A stretch of DNA of 10,941 bases. Origin: an uncultured Methanomicrobiales archaeon. Lineage in GTDB: Archaea; Thermoplasmatota; Thermoplasmata; Methanomassiliicoccales; Methanomethylophilaceae. Below, one piece after another: positions 1-6,141 of the stretch. Positions within the stretch are counted from its first letter, which is position 1. Every line of letters starts with the position of its first letter. The DNA is taken from positions 1 to 10,941 of the forward strand of contig CALAVG010000344.1 of assembly GCA_937892275.1 (NCBI GenBank), read 5' to 3'. The position numbers were made by a program, and so were the translations under genes. Under the pieces are notes generated by a model. The model was not told where the DNA came from. It saw only the letters and a list, made by a program, of their open reading frames with translations, and did not search any database.

Positions 1-579
1 GTCCTTGAAGTCCGATGTCGCGTAACAGACATATTTCAGGACTACAAGGTCAAGGACATCATCATTCACTTCCTCCGAATCAAACCGCTTGTTGATGATC
101 ACTGTCTTCATCAAGTTCGATGAAGAGCCCGCCTGGATCCAGTCCTTGTCCGCAGACCAGAAGATCTTGACCTTTGATGTGTCCGTATCCAGCAGCTTCT
201 TCTCTTTTAGTCTGTCCAGGGATTTCTCGAGGTTCTTGTATCTGCCCTCGTCGGTGTCGATCATCTTGTTCCTGGCGATGTACGTGTCTTGGTTGTCGGC
301 CAGTATCTCGTCGGAGGTCAGCCATTCGACAACCTCGTCGGAGTAGTTGGTGTCGTTCCCTTTGATCTTCCCGAAGATGCATTCAGCTATGCCTCTCAGC
401 ACATTCTCCGGTGCATCCGCCAGATAGTCGGTCACATGCATCTCGATGGATCTCATGGTCCTGATCCACTTCACCTTAACGTCGGTGAACGCTGCGTACG
501 TCGCAGTCACGTTGTCGAATCCGAAACGGTTTCCGACCTCCTGGAAGGTCATGTTCAGTTTTTCTTCTACAGTATCCAT
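1..579 (-). CDS. Partial SprT/DUF45-like protein, apparently lacking the zinc-binding motif
   Basis: The frame is open for 193 codons from an ATG at 579 to the left edge, so the C-terminus is missing. The codon directly before the ATG is a TGA stop, which fixes the start. No Shine-Dalgarno sequence is visible. Residues 47-70 (MHVTDYLADAP followed by VLRGIAECIFGKI) and 160-180 (VIINKRFDSEEVNDDVLDLVV) recall archaeal SprT/DUF45-type metallopeptidase-fold proteins. In those, a phrase like 'FDSPEVPxxVLDYVVYHELLH' leads into HExxH. Here the matching place reads LKYVCY (residues 181-186), so both zinc-binding histidines and the catalytic glutamate appear to be absent. A non-catalytic family member or a decaying gene are both possible. 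The family call is from memory of motif style and is moderate at best; that this is a real reading frame is much surer. Confidence 0.6.
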   Translation of the reverse strand, partial: MDTVEEKLNMTFQEVGNRFGFDNVTATYAAFTDVKVKWIRTMRSIEMHVTDYLADAPENVLRGIAECIFGKIKGNDTNYSDEVVEWLTSDEILADNQDTYIARNKMIDTDEGRYKNLEKSLDRLKEKKLLDTDTSKVKIFWSADKDWIQAGSSSNLMKTVIINKRFDSEEVNDDVLDLVVLKYVCYATSDFKD

Positions 580-606
580 TCAGAACGCACATTGAGGACC
601 ATTGGC

Positions 607-627
607 TCCCAAACCTTCGGATTTTCT
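607..627 (+). repeat. Left terminal inverted repeat of IS element 1
   Basis: It begins TCCCAAACCTTCGGA and matches the reverse complement of 2453-2473 at 20 of 21 bases. It lies just beyond the 3' end of the transposase gene. Confidence 0.9.
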
Positions 628-636
628 AGGATACAC

Positions 637-2358
637 TTACTTGGCCTTCTTCGGCAGGGTGCACACGTAATCCCGGCGCTCCATGATCCTCCCGGTGGAG
701 ATGTCCGCTATACCGAATGCGGAGAATATCTGGCGGTTCGTCTTGGTTATGTGGGTGAGCTTCCAATGGCCGGTATTCCCCACGGCCATTATGCTGTTTA
801 GGGAACGGATGACCTCCCTTACGGTCATCCTATGAACCTTGTCGTCCTTCCTCTTCGATTTGGGAAGCGAGTCTCTGTACATGCGCAGGCCCTTGCGTAT
901 GTAGATGATCATCATCAGTGCGACAAACCTCACGAAGAATCTTCCCCTGGCCCTGTCCGGGTCGGGTGTGCGGATCCTCTTGCCGTCCAAGTCGTTCTTG
1001 TATGCGTCGTATGCCTCTTCCACCATGTTCCTCAGTTCGTACGCTGAGACGGCCGTGTCCCACGATGTCCCTTCCGGGGTTATGAGGATGTATATCCCTG
1101 CCCTGTTGTTGCTGAACGATACCGAATTCCAATTGATCTCGGCGACCGTGCCTCCGTCCCCGTCCGCGATCAGGGTGAATGTCCCGGACAGGTCCTTCCT
1201 CTTCTGCAGCTCCCTGCAGGCTCCAGCGTATTTCAGACCCTCCAGCTTCGTTTTCATCGCATGGATGTCCGCCATGAACGAATTGGTTATCTGTACCTCC
1301 GAATCGGGATTGTATATCACATGAGCGGAACATCTGACCGCGGATTCCCATCCGCGGTCCTTCTCCGTCGCGTACATGAACTCGGTACAATCCTCCCTAT
1401 CGTTCTTCGGTACGATGCCAATGCCGACAGTGACATGGCCATACCTGTTCCCGTCCAGCATGTCCTGGTTGCGCGGATCCTTCACCAGCGGATAGCTGTC
1501 CGTCAGCACCGATTTGAGGGCCTTCGAATCCATGTTGGAGGGCGTCACGAACCCTATGCCGTTCTCGAGGAGATATCTGACGTTCGCCGCGGATTCGAAT
1601 CCGCGGTCGAACAGGGCGTCACCTTCCAAATTCCTCTCTTTCAGGGAATCCACCACGGTCCTGAGGGTGGTGATATCGGCCACGGAACCGGGAAGCATCT
1701 GGAAACCCATCGGTATGCCTTCCGAATCCGTGACCAGCAGCCAGTTGACCTGTTTCAGCTTCTCATGATCACGGTTGTACCCCCATTCCGCCCAGCCCCC
1801 GAGATTGCCGTATGTCGATTCCGACGTGATATCGATGGCGAACGTATCTCCCTTCTGCCTCGCATAGCGTTCATCGAAGAACGTCTCCATAGACACCATG
1901 GACATCCCGATGTCCTTGGTCATATCCGAAAGGACGGGGGGCGACAGCTCCCCGCGTATCTGCAGGAACCCCGAGATTACCGATTCCTCCATGGTGAGGT
2001 GTATCTCATCCATCACCGACGGTTCCAGTACCTGGGCCATGGCCGTCGCCAGTATCTTCCTGCTAAGGTCGGGGAAGGAACTGTTCAGATCCTCCTCTAT
2101 GTGCAGTGAACGCTGAACCGCATCCAGGAACAGTACGGAACCGTAGCGTAGGGCATACATCTCCCCGCCGTCATCGGCGGCTCCGCCGTTCTCCTGCGGA
2201 GCCGACCTGACCTTCTTCGGGATGATCTCACCCGTCTCCGGATCGACGACACCGAGATACTCGTTCGTGGAGACGGGATTCTTTTTGCCCGGAACTCTGT
2301 GCGAGGTGCTCCTGTAGGCATAGGTTTTCCCGTCCTTCTGTTGATAGTAAATTGCCAT
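637..2358 (-). CDS. IS4-superfamily (IS1634-like) DDE transposase
   Basis: The 573-residue protein should catalyse cut-and-paste movement of IS element 1. The DDE triad can be placed. The first Asp is D176 in FAIDITSE, followed by STYGN. The second is D251 in LFDRGF. The Glu is E447 within a perfect Y-(2)-R-(3)-E-(6)-K signature (Y440, R443, E447, K454), the hallmark of IS4-type transposases. A large insertion of about 195 residues between D251 and E447 is the usual beta-strand-rich insert of the family. Residues 1-40 form the family-typical N-terminal part with YLGVVDPETGEI. A TATA-like box is centred about 26 bases upstream of the ATG, so the transcript is probably leaderless. There are no frameshifts or internal stops, so the enzyme looks functional. 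The edge gene lies 57 bases downstream on the same strand. Confidence 0.92.
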   Translation of the reverse strand: MAIYYQQKDGKTYAYRSTSHRVPGKKNPVSTNEYLGVVDPETGEIIPKKVRSAPQENGGAADDGGEMYALRYGSVLFLDAVQRSLHIEEDLNSSFPDLSRKILATAMAQVLEPSVMDEIHLTMEESVISGFLQIRGELSPPVLSDMTKDIGMSMVSMETFFDERYARQKGDTFAIDITSESTYGNLGGWAEWGYNRDHEKLKQVNWLLVTDSEGIPMGFQMLPGSVADITTLRTVVDSLKERNLEGDALFDRGFESAANVRYLLENGIGFVTPSNMDSKALKSVLTDSYPLVKDPRNQDMLDGNRYGHVTVGIGIVPKNDREDCTEFMYATEKDRGWESAVRCSAHVIYNPDSEVQITNSFMADIHAMKTKLEGLKYAGACRELQKRKDLSGTFTLIADGDGGTVAEINWNSVSFSNNRAGIYILITPEGTSWDTAVSAYELRNMVEEAYDAYKNDLDGKRIRTPDPDRARGRFFVRFVALMMIIYIRKGLRMYRDSLPKSKRKDDKVHRMTVREVIRSLNSIMAVGNTGHWKLTHITKTNRQIFSAFGIADISTGRIMERRDYVCTLPKKAK

Positions 2359-2380
2359 GTATCCTATATATCTTGCTACA

Positions 2381-2388
2381 TATATAAC
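2381..2388 (-). promoter_or_regulatory. TATA box of IS1 transposase
   Basis: On the minus strand it reads GTTATATA, 23-30 bases upstream of the ATG at 2358. With archaeal spacing of about 26 bases to the transcription start, the mRNA would begin at or next to the start codon. No strong Shine-Dalgarno sequence is present, which fits a leaderless transcript. Confidence 0.55.
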
Positions 2389-2413
2389 GATATCCCCTTA
2401 TTGCTGGCTCATG

Positions 2414-2433
2414 GATTTTCATAGGAGAAAATC
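2414..2433. repeat. Small inverted repeat inside the IS1 right end
   Basis: GATTTTC at 2414-2420 and GAAAATC at 2427-2433 can pair as a 7-bp stem with a 6-base loop. It lies between the transposase promoter and the right terminal repeat. A role as a binding site or in blocking read-through transcription is possible but not shown. Confidence 0.4.
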
Positions 2434-2460
2434 AGAAATTCAGGATGTAGTCAGAAATTC
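2432..2460 (+). repeat. Direct repeat TCAGAAATTC in the IS1 right end
   Basis: The 10-mer TCAGAAATTC occurs at 2432-2441 and again at 2451-2460, with starts 19 bases apart. The second copy overlaps the inner part of the right terminal repeat. Such subterminal repeats often bind transposase; this is inference. The left end does not carry the same pair. Confidence 0.6.
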
Positions 2461-2473
2461 CGAAGGTTTGGGA
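2453..2473 (-). repeat. Right terminal inverted repeat of IS element 1
   Basis: The plus strand ends TCCGAAGGTTTGGGA, the reverse complement of the left terminal repeat. It stops four bases before the ATG of the downstream ATPase gene. Confidence 0.9.
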
Positions 2474-2477
2474 TAAA

Positions 2478-3869
2478 ATGTCAGCATGGAGGGCTGAACC
2501 TCTCAAAAAGTCGATGTTGATACGCGGTTGCCGCCAGATTGGAAAGACATACATCATACGTGATTTCATATCGTCCAATTACGAATGGAGCATCGAGTTC
2601 AACCTTGAAGAGCGCAAGGACATTGCAGAACTCTTCAAGAATAAGGATCTCTCAGCCTCGACAATAATCGACCACATGATATTCGATGCACCCAATAACA
2701 ATGCTGTCGTTCCTGGCAGTTCGGCGATATTCCTGGATGAGATACAGTCATGCACGGAGGCCTACGCGTCCCTGAAGGCTCTTGCAGATGACGGCAGATT
2801 CGATGTGTTCGCATCTGGTTCACTTCTCGGGGTCATGCTAGATGATCTTCAGGACCAGTCCCCACTAGGGTATGTGAACGTTATCGACATGTATCCAATG
2901 GATTTCGAGGAATTCCTCTGGGCCATGGGCATCGGTCCCGAATACACAGGATATCTTAGAAAATGTATCCTTGAACGTGAGAGAATTGACGAGTTCATAC
3001 TTACGAAGGTATCCGATCTGTTCAGGAGATATCTTGTAGTCGGAGGGATGCCTGCAGCAGTGTCAGATTATGCCTCCAGGCAGGATTACTCCAGTGTACG
3101 TCATATCCTCAATGATATATCGGAGCTCATCGGACAGGACGCACAAAGATATTCCAAAGGCGCACAAAGGATGTATATAGATGCGTGTTTGAAATCCATC
3201 CCGGAACAGCTTTCAAAGCCCAATAAGAAATTCCAGTATATCCATATAGAGAAGAGGAAGGGTGCTGGAAAAAAGGTCTACGGTCCTGCGCTGATGTGGC
3301 TCAGGAATGCTGGCCTGATCTACCAATGTAACAACGTTACAGAACCTTTATCCCCGTTGAGGGAAAGGACGATTCCTGATGTGTTTAAAGTCTATCTGGC
3401 AGATACAGGCATACTGATGGCGTTGACCGAAGATAATATAGAAGGGACCATCGTCAACAGGGATCCGCTCGCGAACAACGGGATGGTTATGGAGAATGTC
3501 ATAGCGTGTGCCCTGCGGTCCAAAGGATATGTTCTCAGATACTACGAGAAGTCCAACAGTACCTTGGGGATAGATTTCATAGTGAACATTCATGGCAATA
3601 TCACAGCCATGGAAGTGAAATCCGGTAAGAATAAGAAGTCCAAATCGTTGAGAACGATATATACAACAACCCGTACCGTGAGCAGAGCGATCAAGCTTTC
3701 CGAAGGTAATGTATTCACGGATGAGAACGGTGTGGAGCACTACCCGCTATTCGGGATATGCTTCTTCCCCGATTCGTCAGAGAGCAACCTGAATCCTGTT
3801 GATTACATGGATTCCCTCAAAGAAAGATTCAGGATGCTGGAAGGAAATGACATGCCCAACAGGGAATGA
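2478..3869 (+). CDS. AAA ATPase of the ATPase/DUF4143 type, N-terminus probably clipped by IS1
   Basis: The 463-residue protein has a Walker A motif at residues 17-24 (GCRQIGKT), a Walker B motif at 84-88 (IFLDE) followed by IQ, and a sensor-like FASGS at 111-115. Residues 335-383 form the DUF4143 restriction-like end: MENVIACALRSKG, then GIDFIV and MEVKSG. E339, D366 and E379-x-K381 are in place as a PD-(D/E)xK-like site. These ATPases are common accessory genes in archaea and bacteria; their cellular role is poorly known. Homologues usually have about 25 residues before the Walker A glycine, whereas this one has 16. The gene starts 5 bases after IS1, with no TATA box or Shine-Dalgarno site in reach. 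IS1 therefore seems to have removed the original start and promoter. Upstream, the frame meets a stop at 2448 inside the IS. Base use looks richer in A+T than the flanking core genes. Confidence 0.85.
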   Translation: MSAWRAEPLKKSMLIRGCRQIGKTYIIRDFISSNYEWSIEFNLEERKDIAELFKNKDLSASTIIDHMIFDAPNNNAVVPGSSAIFLDEIQSCTEAYASLKALADDGRFDVFASGSLLGVMLDDLQDQSPLGYVNVIDMYPMDFEEFLWAMGIGPEYTGYLRKCILERERIDEFILTKVSDLFRRYLVVGGMPAAVSDYASRQDYSSVRHILNDISELIGQDAQRYSKGAQRMYIDACLKSIPEQLSKPNKKFQYIHIEKRKGAGKKVYGPALMWLRNAGLIYQCNNVTEPLSPLRERTIPDVFKVYLADTGILMALTEDNIEGTIVNRDPLANNGMVMENVIACALRSKGYVLRYYEKSNSTLGIDFIVNIHGNITAMEVKSGKNKKSKSLRTIYTTTRTVSRAIKLSEGNVFTDENGVEHYPLFGICFFPDSSESNLNPVDYMDSLKERFRMLEGNDMPNRE

Positions 3870-3976
3870 ATCAGACTTTTCACCACGTTTGCCTGGTCGA
3901 CTGTCCTGTCTGCCGATCCTATAGAACAGATTCAATGGTTAGCGATCCATGCTTGGAGACAAATGGTCCGTAGGTC

Positions 3977-4120
3977 TCACAATTGCAATGGTAATGTCAT
4001 CGATGCTATTCTCTCTATAGACGTACGAAGTACGTTGGAATCTGGATAACAGTAGGTGTCATCTTTCACATGGAAGTATGGTTCAACCGTCATGACCCGT
4101 ATTCGGAGATCATCTGACAT
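3977..4120 (-). pseudogene. Possible gene remnant, 47-codon open frame
   Basis: From an ATG at 4120 to a TGA at 3977 the minus strand encodes 47 residues beginning MSDDLRIRV, with YFHVKDDTYCYPDSNVLR in the middle. The same frame is open upstream from the IS2 edge, apart from one TGA at 4127-4129, giving about 30 more residues (…FHIPKETKLLALDVPKRN). One stop in roughly 80 codons suggests a decayed coding region. The phrase DTYCYPDSNVLR recalls the N-terminal 'YPGTxVLKN' of some Fic-domain proteins, but the following residues do not support that strongly. It could equally be chance. No promoter or ribosome site was seen. Confidence 0.25.
4021..4035. repeat. Perfect short inverted repeat
   Basis: ACGTAC, a GAA spacer, then GTACGT. 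The 6-bp arms are perfect. It lies within the gene-poor stretch and over the remnant frame, with no promoter next to it, so no function is assigned. Confidence 0.35.
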
Positions 4121-4227
4121 ATGGCATCATTGAAGGGCATTTCGCTTTGGGACATCTAGAGCGAGAAGTTTAGTTTCCTTTGGGATGTGAAAACCCTCTG
4201 CTTCGATAGAGCCAGCGTTGCTATTGA

Positions 4228-4231
4228 TTAA
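4228..4231. repeat. TTAA, probable target duplication at the left of IS2
   Basis: TTAA directly precedes the left terminal repeat, and the same TTAA directly follows the right one at 6054-6057. Because TTAA is its own reverse complement, the pair could also be the outermost part of the inverted repeats. The flanks (GA on the left, TC on the right) join to GATTAATC, which favours a target duplication. Confidence 0.6.
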
Positions 4232-4259
4232 CAACTTCTCAAACTACCGTACTATACCC
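4232..4259 (+). repeat. Left terminal inverted repeat of IS element 2
   Basis: Its inner 20 bases read CAAACTACCGTACTATACCC and match the reverse complement of 6026-6045 exactly. The outer 8 bases match with 2 mismatches. Confidence 0.92.
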
Positions 4260-4413
4260 ATCCGACCTTTGAGCCCGCATTCTTCTATTCAGAATCGAAG
4301 ACTCACCATTTCTAGGGTCTATTAGCATATTATCGCCCGATCCTCGGTCACAATTCCCGAATCATTACCTAGATGGGCATGCCATAACTTTGAAAAATGA
4401 CTCAAGCAAAAGG

Positions 4414-4423
4414 TTAATATATA
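4414..4423 (+). promoter_or_regulatory. TATA box of IS2 transposase
   Basis: TTAATATATA would place the transcription start near 4445, giving a leader of about 20 bases that carries the ribosome site GGAGGG at 4455-4460. Two copies of TATAGTA (from 4420 and 4433) overlap or follow it; the same heptamer is in the terminal repeats. Confidence 0.6.
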
Positions 4424-4454
4424 GTACTGCAATATAGTATAAAGTACCATATTT

Positions 4455-4460
4455 GGAGGG
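4455..4460 (+). promoter_or_regulatory. Strong Shine-Dalgarno site of IS2 transposase
   Basis: GGAGGG lies 5 bases before the ATG at 4466 and supports that start. It stands out here, because the other genes with visible TATA boxes look leaderless. Confidence 0.75.
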
Positions 4461-4465
4461 AATTT

Positions 4466-6025
4466 ATGGGAGTACCGAAGGAGATCAGAGAAGTGCCCCG
4501 GCCTGCCAACACCGTTGTCGTTGACAACGGTAAGGAAGGGCCGAGAAGATACGCTGTAAGAGAAAGGCTAGGCGTCAAGTACGTTCCCGGAGGGAACCCG
4601 CAACCGTTGAACGGCAGTGTCATCGGATACATCTGCGACGGCAAGTATGTGGCCAAAGAGGATGATGCTCAGGCCGGCCCGGATATGCTGTCATATGGTT
4701 CATCCGCCCTGGTATGGCAAGAATCCCGGGATATCATGGACGATCTTCTGGATGTCTACCCGATCGAGTATGCCTACGAGATAATGGCGATAGCCTCGTT
4801 GAAGGTCATAAGGCCAAGAATAGCGAGCAATCGCTATTCCACGCATTACAACCGCACCTTCATCAGCAGATACTACCCGGGCCTGCCGATGTCCAAGAAC
4901 AAGATCACCTCTTTCTATCAGCATCTCGGAGAGAAGGGCAACCTGAGGAAGAAGTTCTACAGACGCCGCGTGGAGAAGGTCGCCAGCGACCATCACGTAG
5001 CGATCGACGGCATGCTGAAGCAGGACAACAGCATCGTCAACGACCTTTCCAACTTCTCGTACAAATCCAGAGTGAAGGGTACGAAGGACGTTTCGGTGGT
5101 ATACGCATTCGATATCGAATCGGAGGAGATAGTTTGTGCGGAAGTGTTTCCGGGTAACTGCACGGATGCGTCCGCATATGCGGACTTCATCCGTGACAAC
5201 GGTATCACGAAGGGGATCATAGTGGCTGACAAGGGATTCCCACCCAGCAAGATCAAGGAACAGCTGGATGAGCGTCCGGAACTCCATTTCCTGACTCCGA
5301 TAAAGCGCAACGACGTGAGGATATCCAACAACGGGATGCTCGATTTCGAAGGGCTTCTGAAGGATACCGACTCCAATGTCATGTTCAAGAAGAAAAGGAT
5401 ACAGGGCGGGAGATACCTGTATGCCTACAGGGACGCCTTGAAGGCGTCCCTCGAGGAGAAGAGCTATCTCGATAAGAAGAGCACCAGAAGGGACTTCGAT
5501 ATGGAGAAGTATTCAAAGAAGGACAGAAACTTCGGTGTCATCGTGTTCGAATCCGATCTTGACATGGATCCGGAGACTGCATACAAATGCTACGACGACA
5601 GATGGATGCTGGAGCTCGTATTCAACTATTACAAGAACGACGAGGGGCTGGACTTCACCAATGTACAGAATGATTTCTTCGTATACGGTGCCGAATTCGT
5701 GAACAGCATAGCTACGATGATCACCTACAGGCTGACCAAGAGATTCAGGGACACCGGGTTATTGAGGACCATGTCCTACGGAGATATTATGGAGGATCTC
5801 ACCTCGGCTTGGAGATATGTTGATGCACCGGCATTGCCGTCCCGCGGGGACGGCCGTTGGGTGCATACGCTGCTAAGTGCACACGAGTGCATGGAGGCCC
5901 TTGGGATATCTCAGGCTCCTCCAAAAGCGGAACCGAAGAAGAGAGGAAGGCCGAAGAAGATCGTGACCGAAGAAAAGCCCAAAAGACCGAGAGGGAGACC
6001 AAGGAAGAATCCTGTCTCGGAATGA
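4466..6025 (+). CDS. IS4-superfamily DDE transposase with C-terminal AT-hooks
   Basis: The 519-residue enzyme should move IS element 2. The triad is D181 (VAIDGMLKQD), D255 (IIVADKGF) and E383. E383 lies in a perfect Y-(2)-R-(3)-E-(6)-K signature: Y376, R379, E383, K390. Residues 209-235 (VSVVYAFDIES…PGNCTDASAY) are the usual core strands around the PGN/D motif. The last 35 residues are basic and hold two AT-hook-like motifs: KKRGRPKK at 491-498 and RPRGRPRK at 507-514. AT-hooks bind the minor groove of AT-rich DNA, and here could hold the enzyme to the AT-rich promoter, the element ends or the TTAA target; that use is inference. No stops or frameshifts interrupt the gene. It is distinct from the IS1 transposase in its N- and C-terminal parts. 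Confidence 0.92.
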   Translation: MGVPKEIREVPRPANTVVVDNGKEGPRRYAVRERLGVKYVPGGNPQPLNGSVIGYICDGKYVAKEDDAQAGPDMLSYGSSALVWQESRDIMDDLLDVYPIEYAYEIMAIASLKVIRPRIASNRYSTHYNRTFISRYYPGLPMSKNKITSFYQHLGEKGNLRKKFYRRRVEKVASDHHVAIDGMLKQDNSIVNDLSNFSYKSRVKGTKDVSVVYAFDIESEEIVCAEVFPGNCTDASAYADFIRDNGITKGIIVADKGFPPSKIKEQLDERPELHFLTPIKRNDVRISNNGMLDFEGLLKDTDSNVMFKKKRIQGGRYLYAYRDALKASLEEKSYLDKKSTRRDFDMEKYSKKDRNFGVIVFESDLDMDPETAYKCYDDRWMLELVFNYYKNDEGLDFTNVQNDFFVYGAEFVNSIATMITYRLTKRFRDTGLLRTMSYGDIMEDLTSAWRYVDAPALPSRGDGRWVHTLLSAHECMEALGISQAPPKAEPKKRGRPKKIVTEEKPKRPRGRPRKNPVSE

Positions 6026-6053
6026 GGGTATAGTACGGTAGTTTGGGAAGTCG
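6026..6053 (-). repeat. Right terminal inverted repeat of IS element 2
   Basis: It begins GGGTATAGTACGGTAGTTTG directly after the transposase stop codon and is the reverse complement of the left repeat, with 2 mismatches in 28. Confidence 0.92.
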
Positions 6054-6057
6054 TTAA
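6054..6057. repeat. TTAA, probable target duplication at the right of IS2
   Basis: It directly follows the right terminal repeat and pairs with the TTAA at 4228-4231. Confidence 0.6.
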
Positions 6058-6084
6058 TCGATCATTCCGATGTTCTGACCGGAT

Positions 6085-6100
6085 TTCAAGAGTACTTGAA
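6085..6100. promoter_or_regulatory. Inverted repeat upstream of the rlmE promoter
   Basis: TTCAAG, AGTA, CTTGAA: perfect 6-bp arms with a 4-base spacer, ending 12 bases before the presumed TATA box. The position would suit an activator or repressor site, but no regulator is identifiable. Confidence 0.35.
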
Positions 6101-6111
6101 CCGTCGGACAC

Positions 6112-6119
6112 GATTAATA
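6112..6119 (+). promoter_or_regulatory. TATA-like box of rlmE
   Basis: GATTAATA is centred about 26 bases upstream of the ATG at 6142, implying a leaderless transcript. It lies outside IS2, so the insertion leaves it intact. Confidence 0.45.
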
Positions 6120-6141
6120 GGAGAATCCCGTAACCAGATTC

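Larger units (their letters stand above)
607..2473 (-). mobile_element. IS element 1, IS4 superfamily (IS1634-like), complete
   Basis: The element is about 1.87 kb and carries one intact transposase gene on the minus strand. Its ends are inverted repeats: 607-627 and the reverse complement of 2453-2473 share the core TCCCAAACCTTCGGA and differ at 1 of 21 positions. Flanking bases (GGC on the left, TAA on the right) give no visible target duplication. This suggests that DNA next to one end was lost or rearranged after insertion. The right end abuts the start codon of the downstream ATPase gene, and the left end lies 27 bases upstream of the edge gene. The IS4-superfamily placement rests on the transposase catalytic motifs; IS1634 is the closest group I can suggest. 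Confidence 0.88.
3870..4227. other. Gene-poor stretch between the ATPase gene and IS element 2
   Basis: About 360 bases with no open frame of gene length on either strand. It holds a broken minus-strand frame (described separately) and a short perfect inverted repeat, ACGTAC-GAA-GTACGT, at 4021-4035. No clear terminator follows the ATPase stop. It looks like eroded DNA. Confidence 0.6.
4232..6053 (+). mobile_element. IS element 2, IS4 superfamily, complete, in a TTAA target
   Basis: The element is about 1.82 kb with one transposase gene on the plus strand. Its 28-bp terminal inverted repeats (4232-4259 and 6026-6053) differ at 2 positions and share the inner 13 bases CCGTACTATACCC and more. 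TTAA flanks both ends. The right repeat starts immediately after the transposase stop codon. The left end instead carries about 200 bases between the repeat and the gene, including the promoter. The element lies 82-88 bases upstream of rlmE and leaves that gene's TATA box untouched. A stretch of the repeat, TCCCAAAC, is also the start of the IS1 terminal repeat, so the two elements are probably related. Confidence 0.88.

Noticed and set aside
80..382. Open frames overlapping the edge gene on both strands
   Set aside because: They are shadows of the 193-codon frame that runs from 579 to the left edge, whose translation is far more protein-like.
591..602. ATTGAGGACCAT occurs here and again at 5761-5772 inside the IS2 transposase gene
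   Set aside because: The match does not extend on either side and falls in unrelated contexts; likely chance.
598..606. CATT outside the IS1 left repeat mirrored by AATG outside the right one, suggesting longer terminal repeats
   Set aside because: Only four bases match after a three-base gap, and the right copy includes the start codon of the ATPase gene; too weak to extend the element.
1261..2109. A 282-codon plus-strand frame inside IS1
   Set aside because: It lies opposite the transposase gene, whose DDE motifs are all intact; the plus-strand product is rich in His, Arg and Pro as expected of an antisense shadow.
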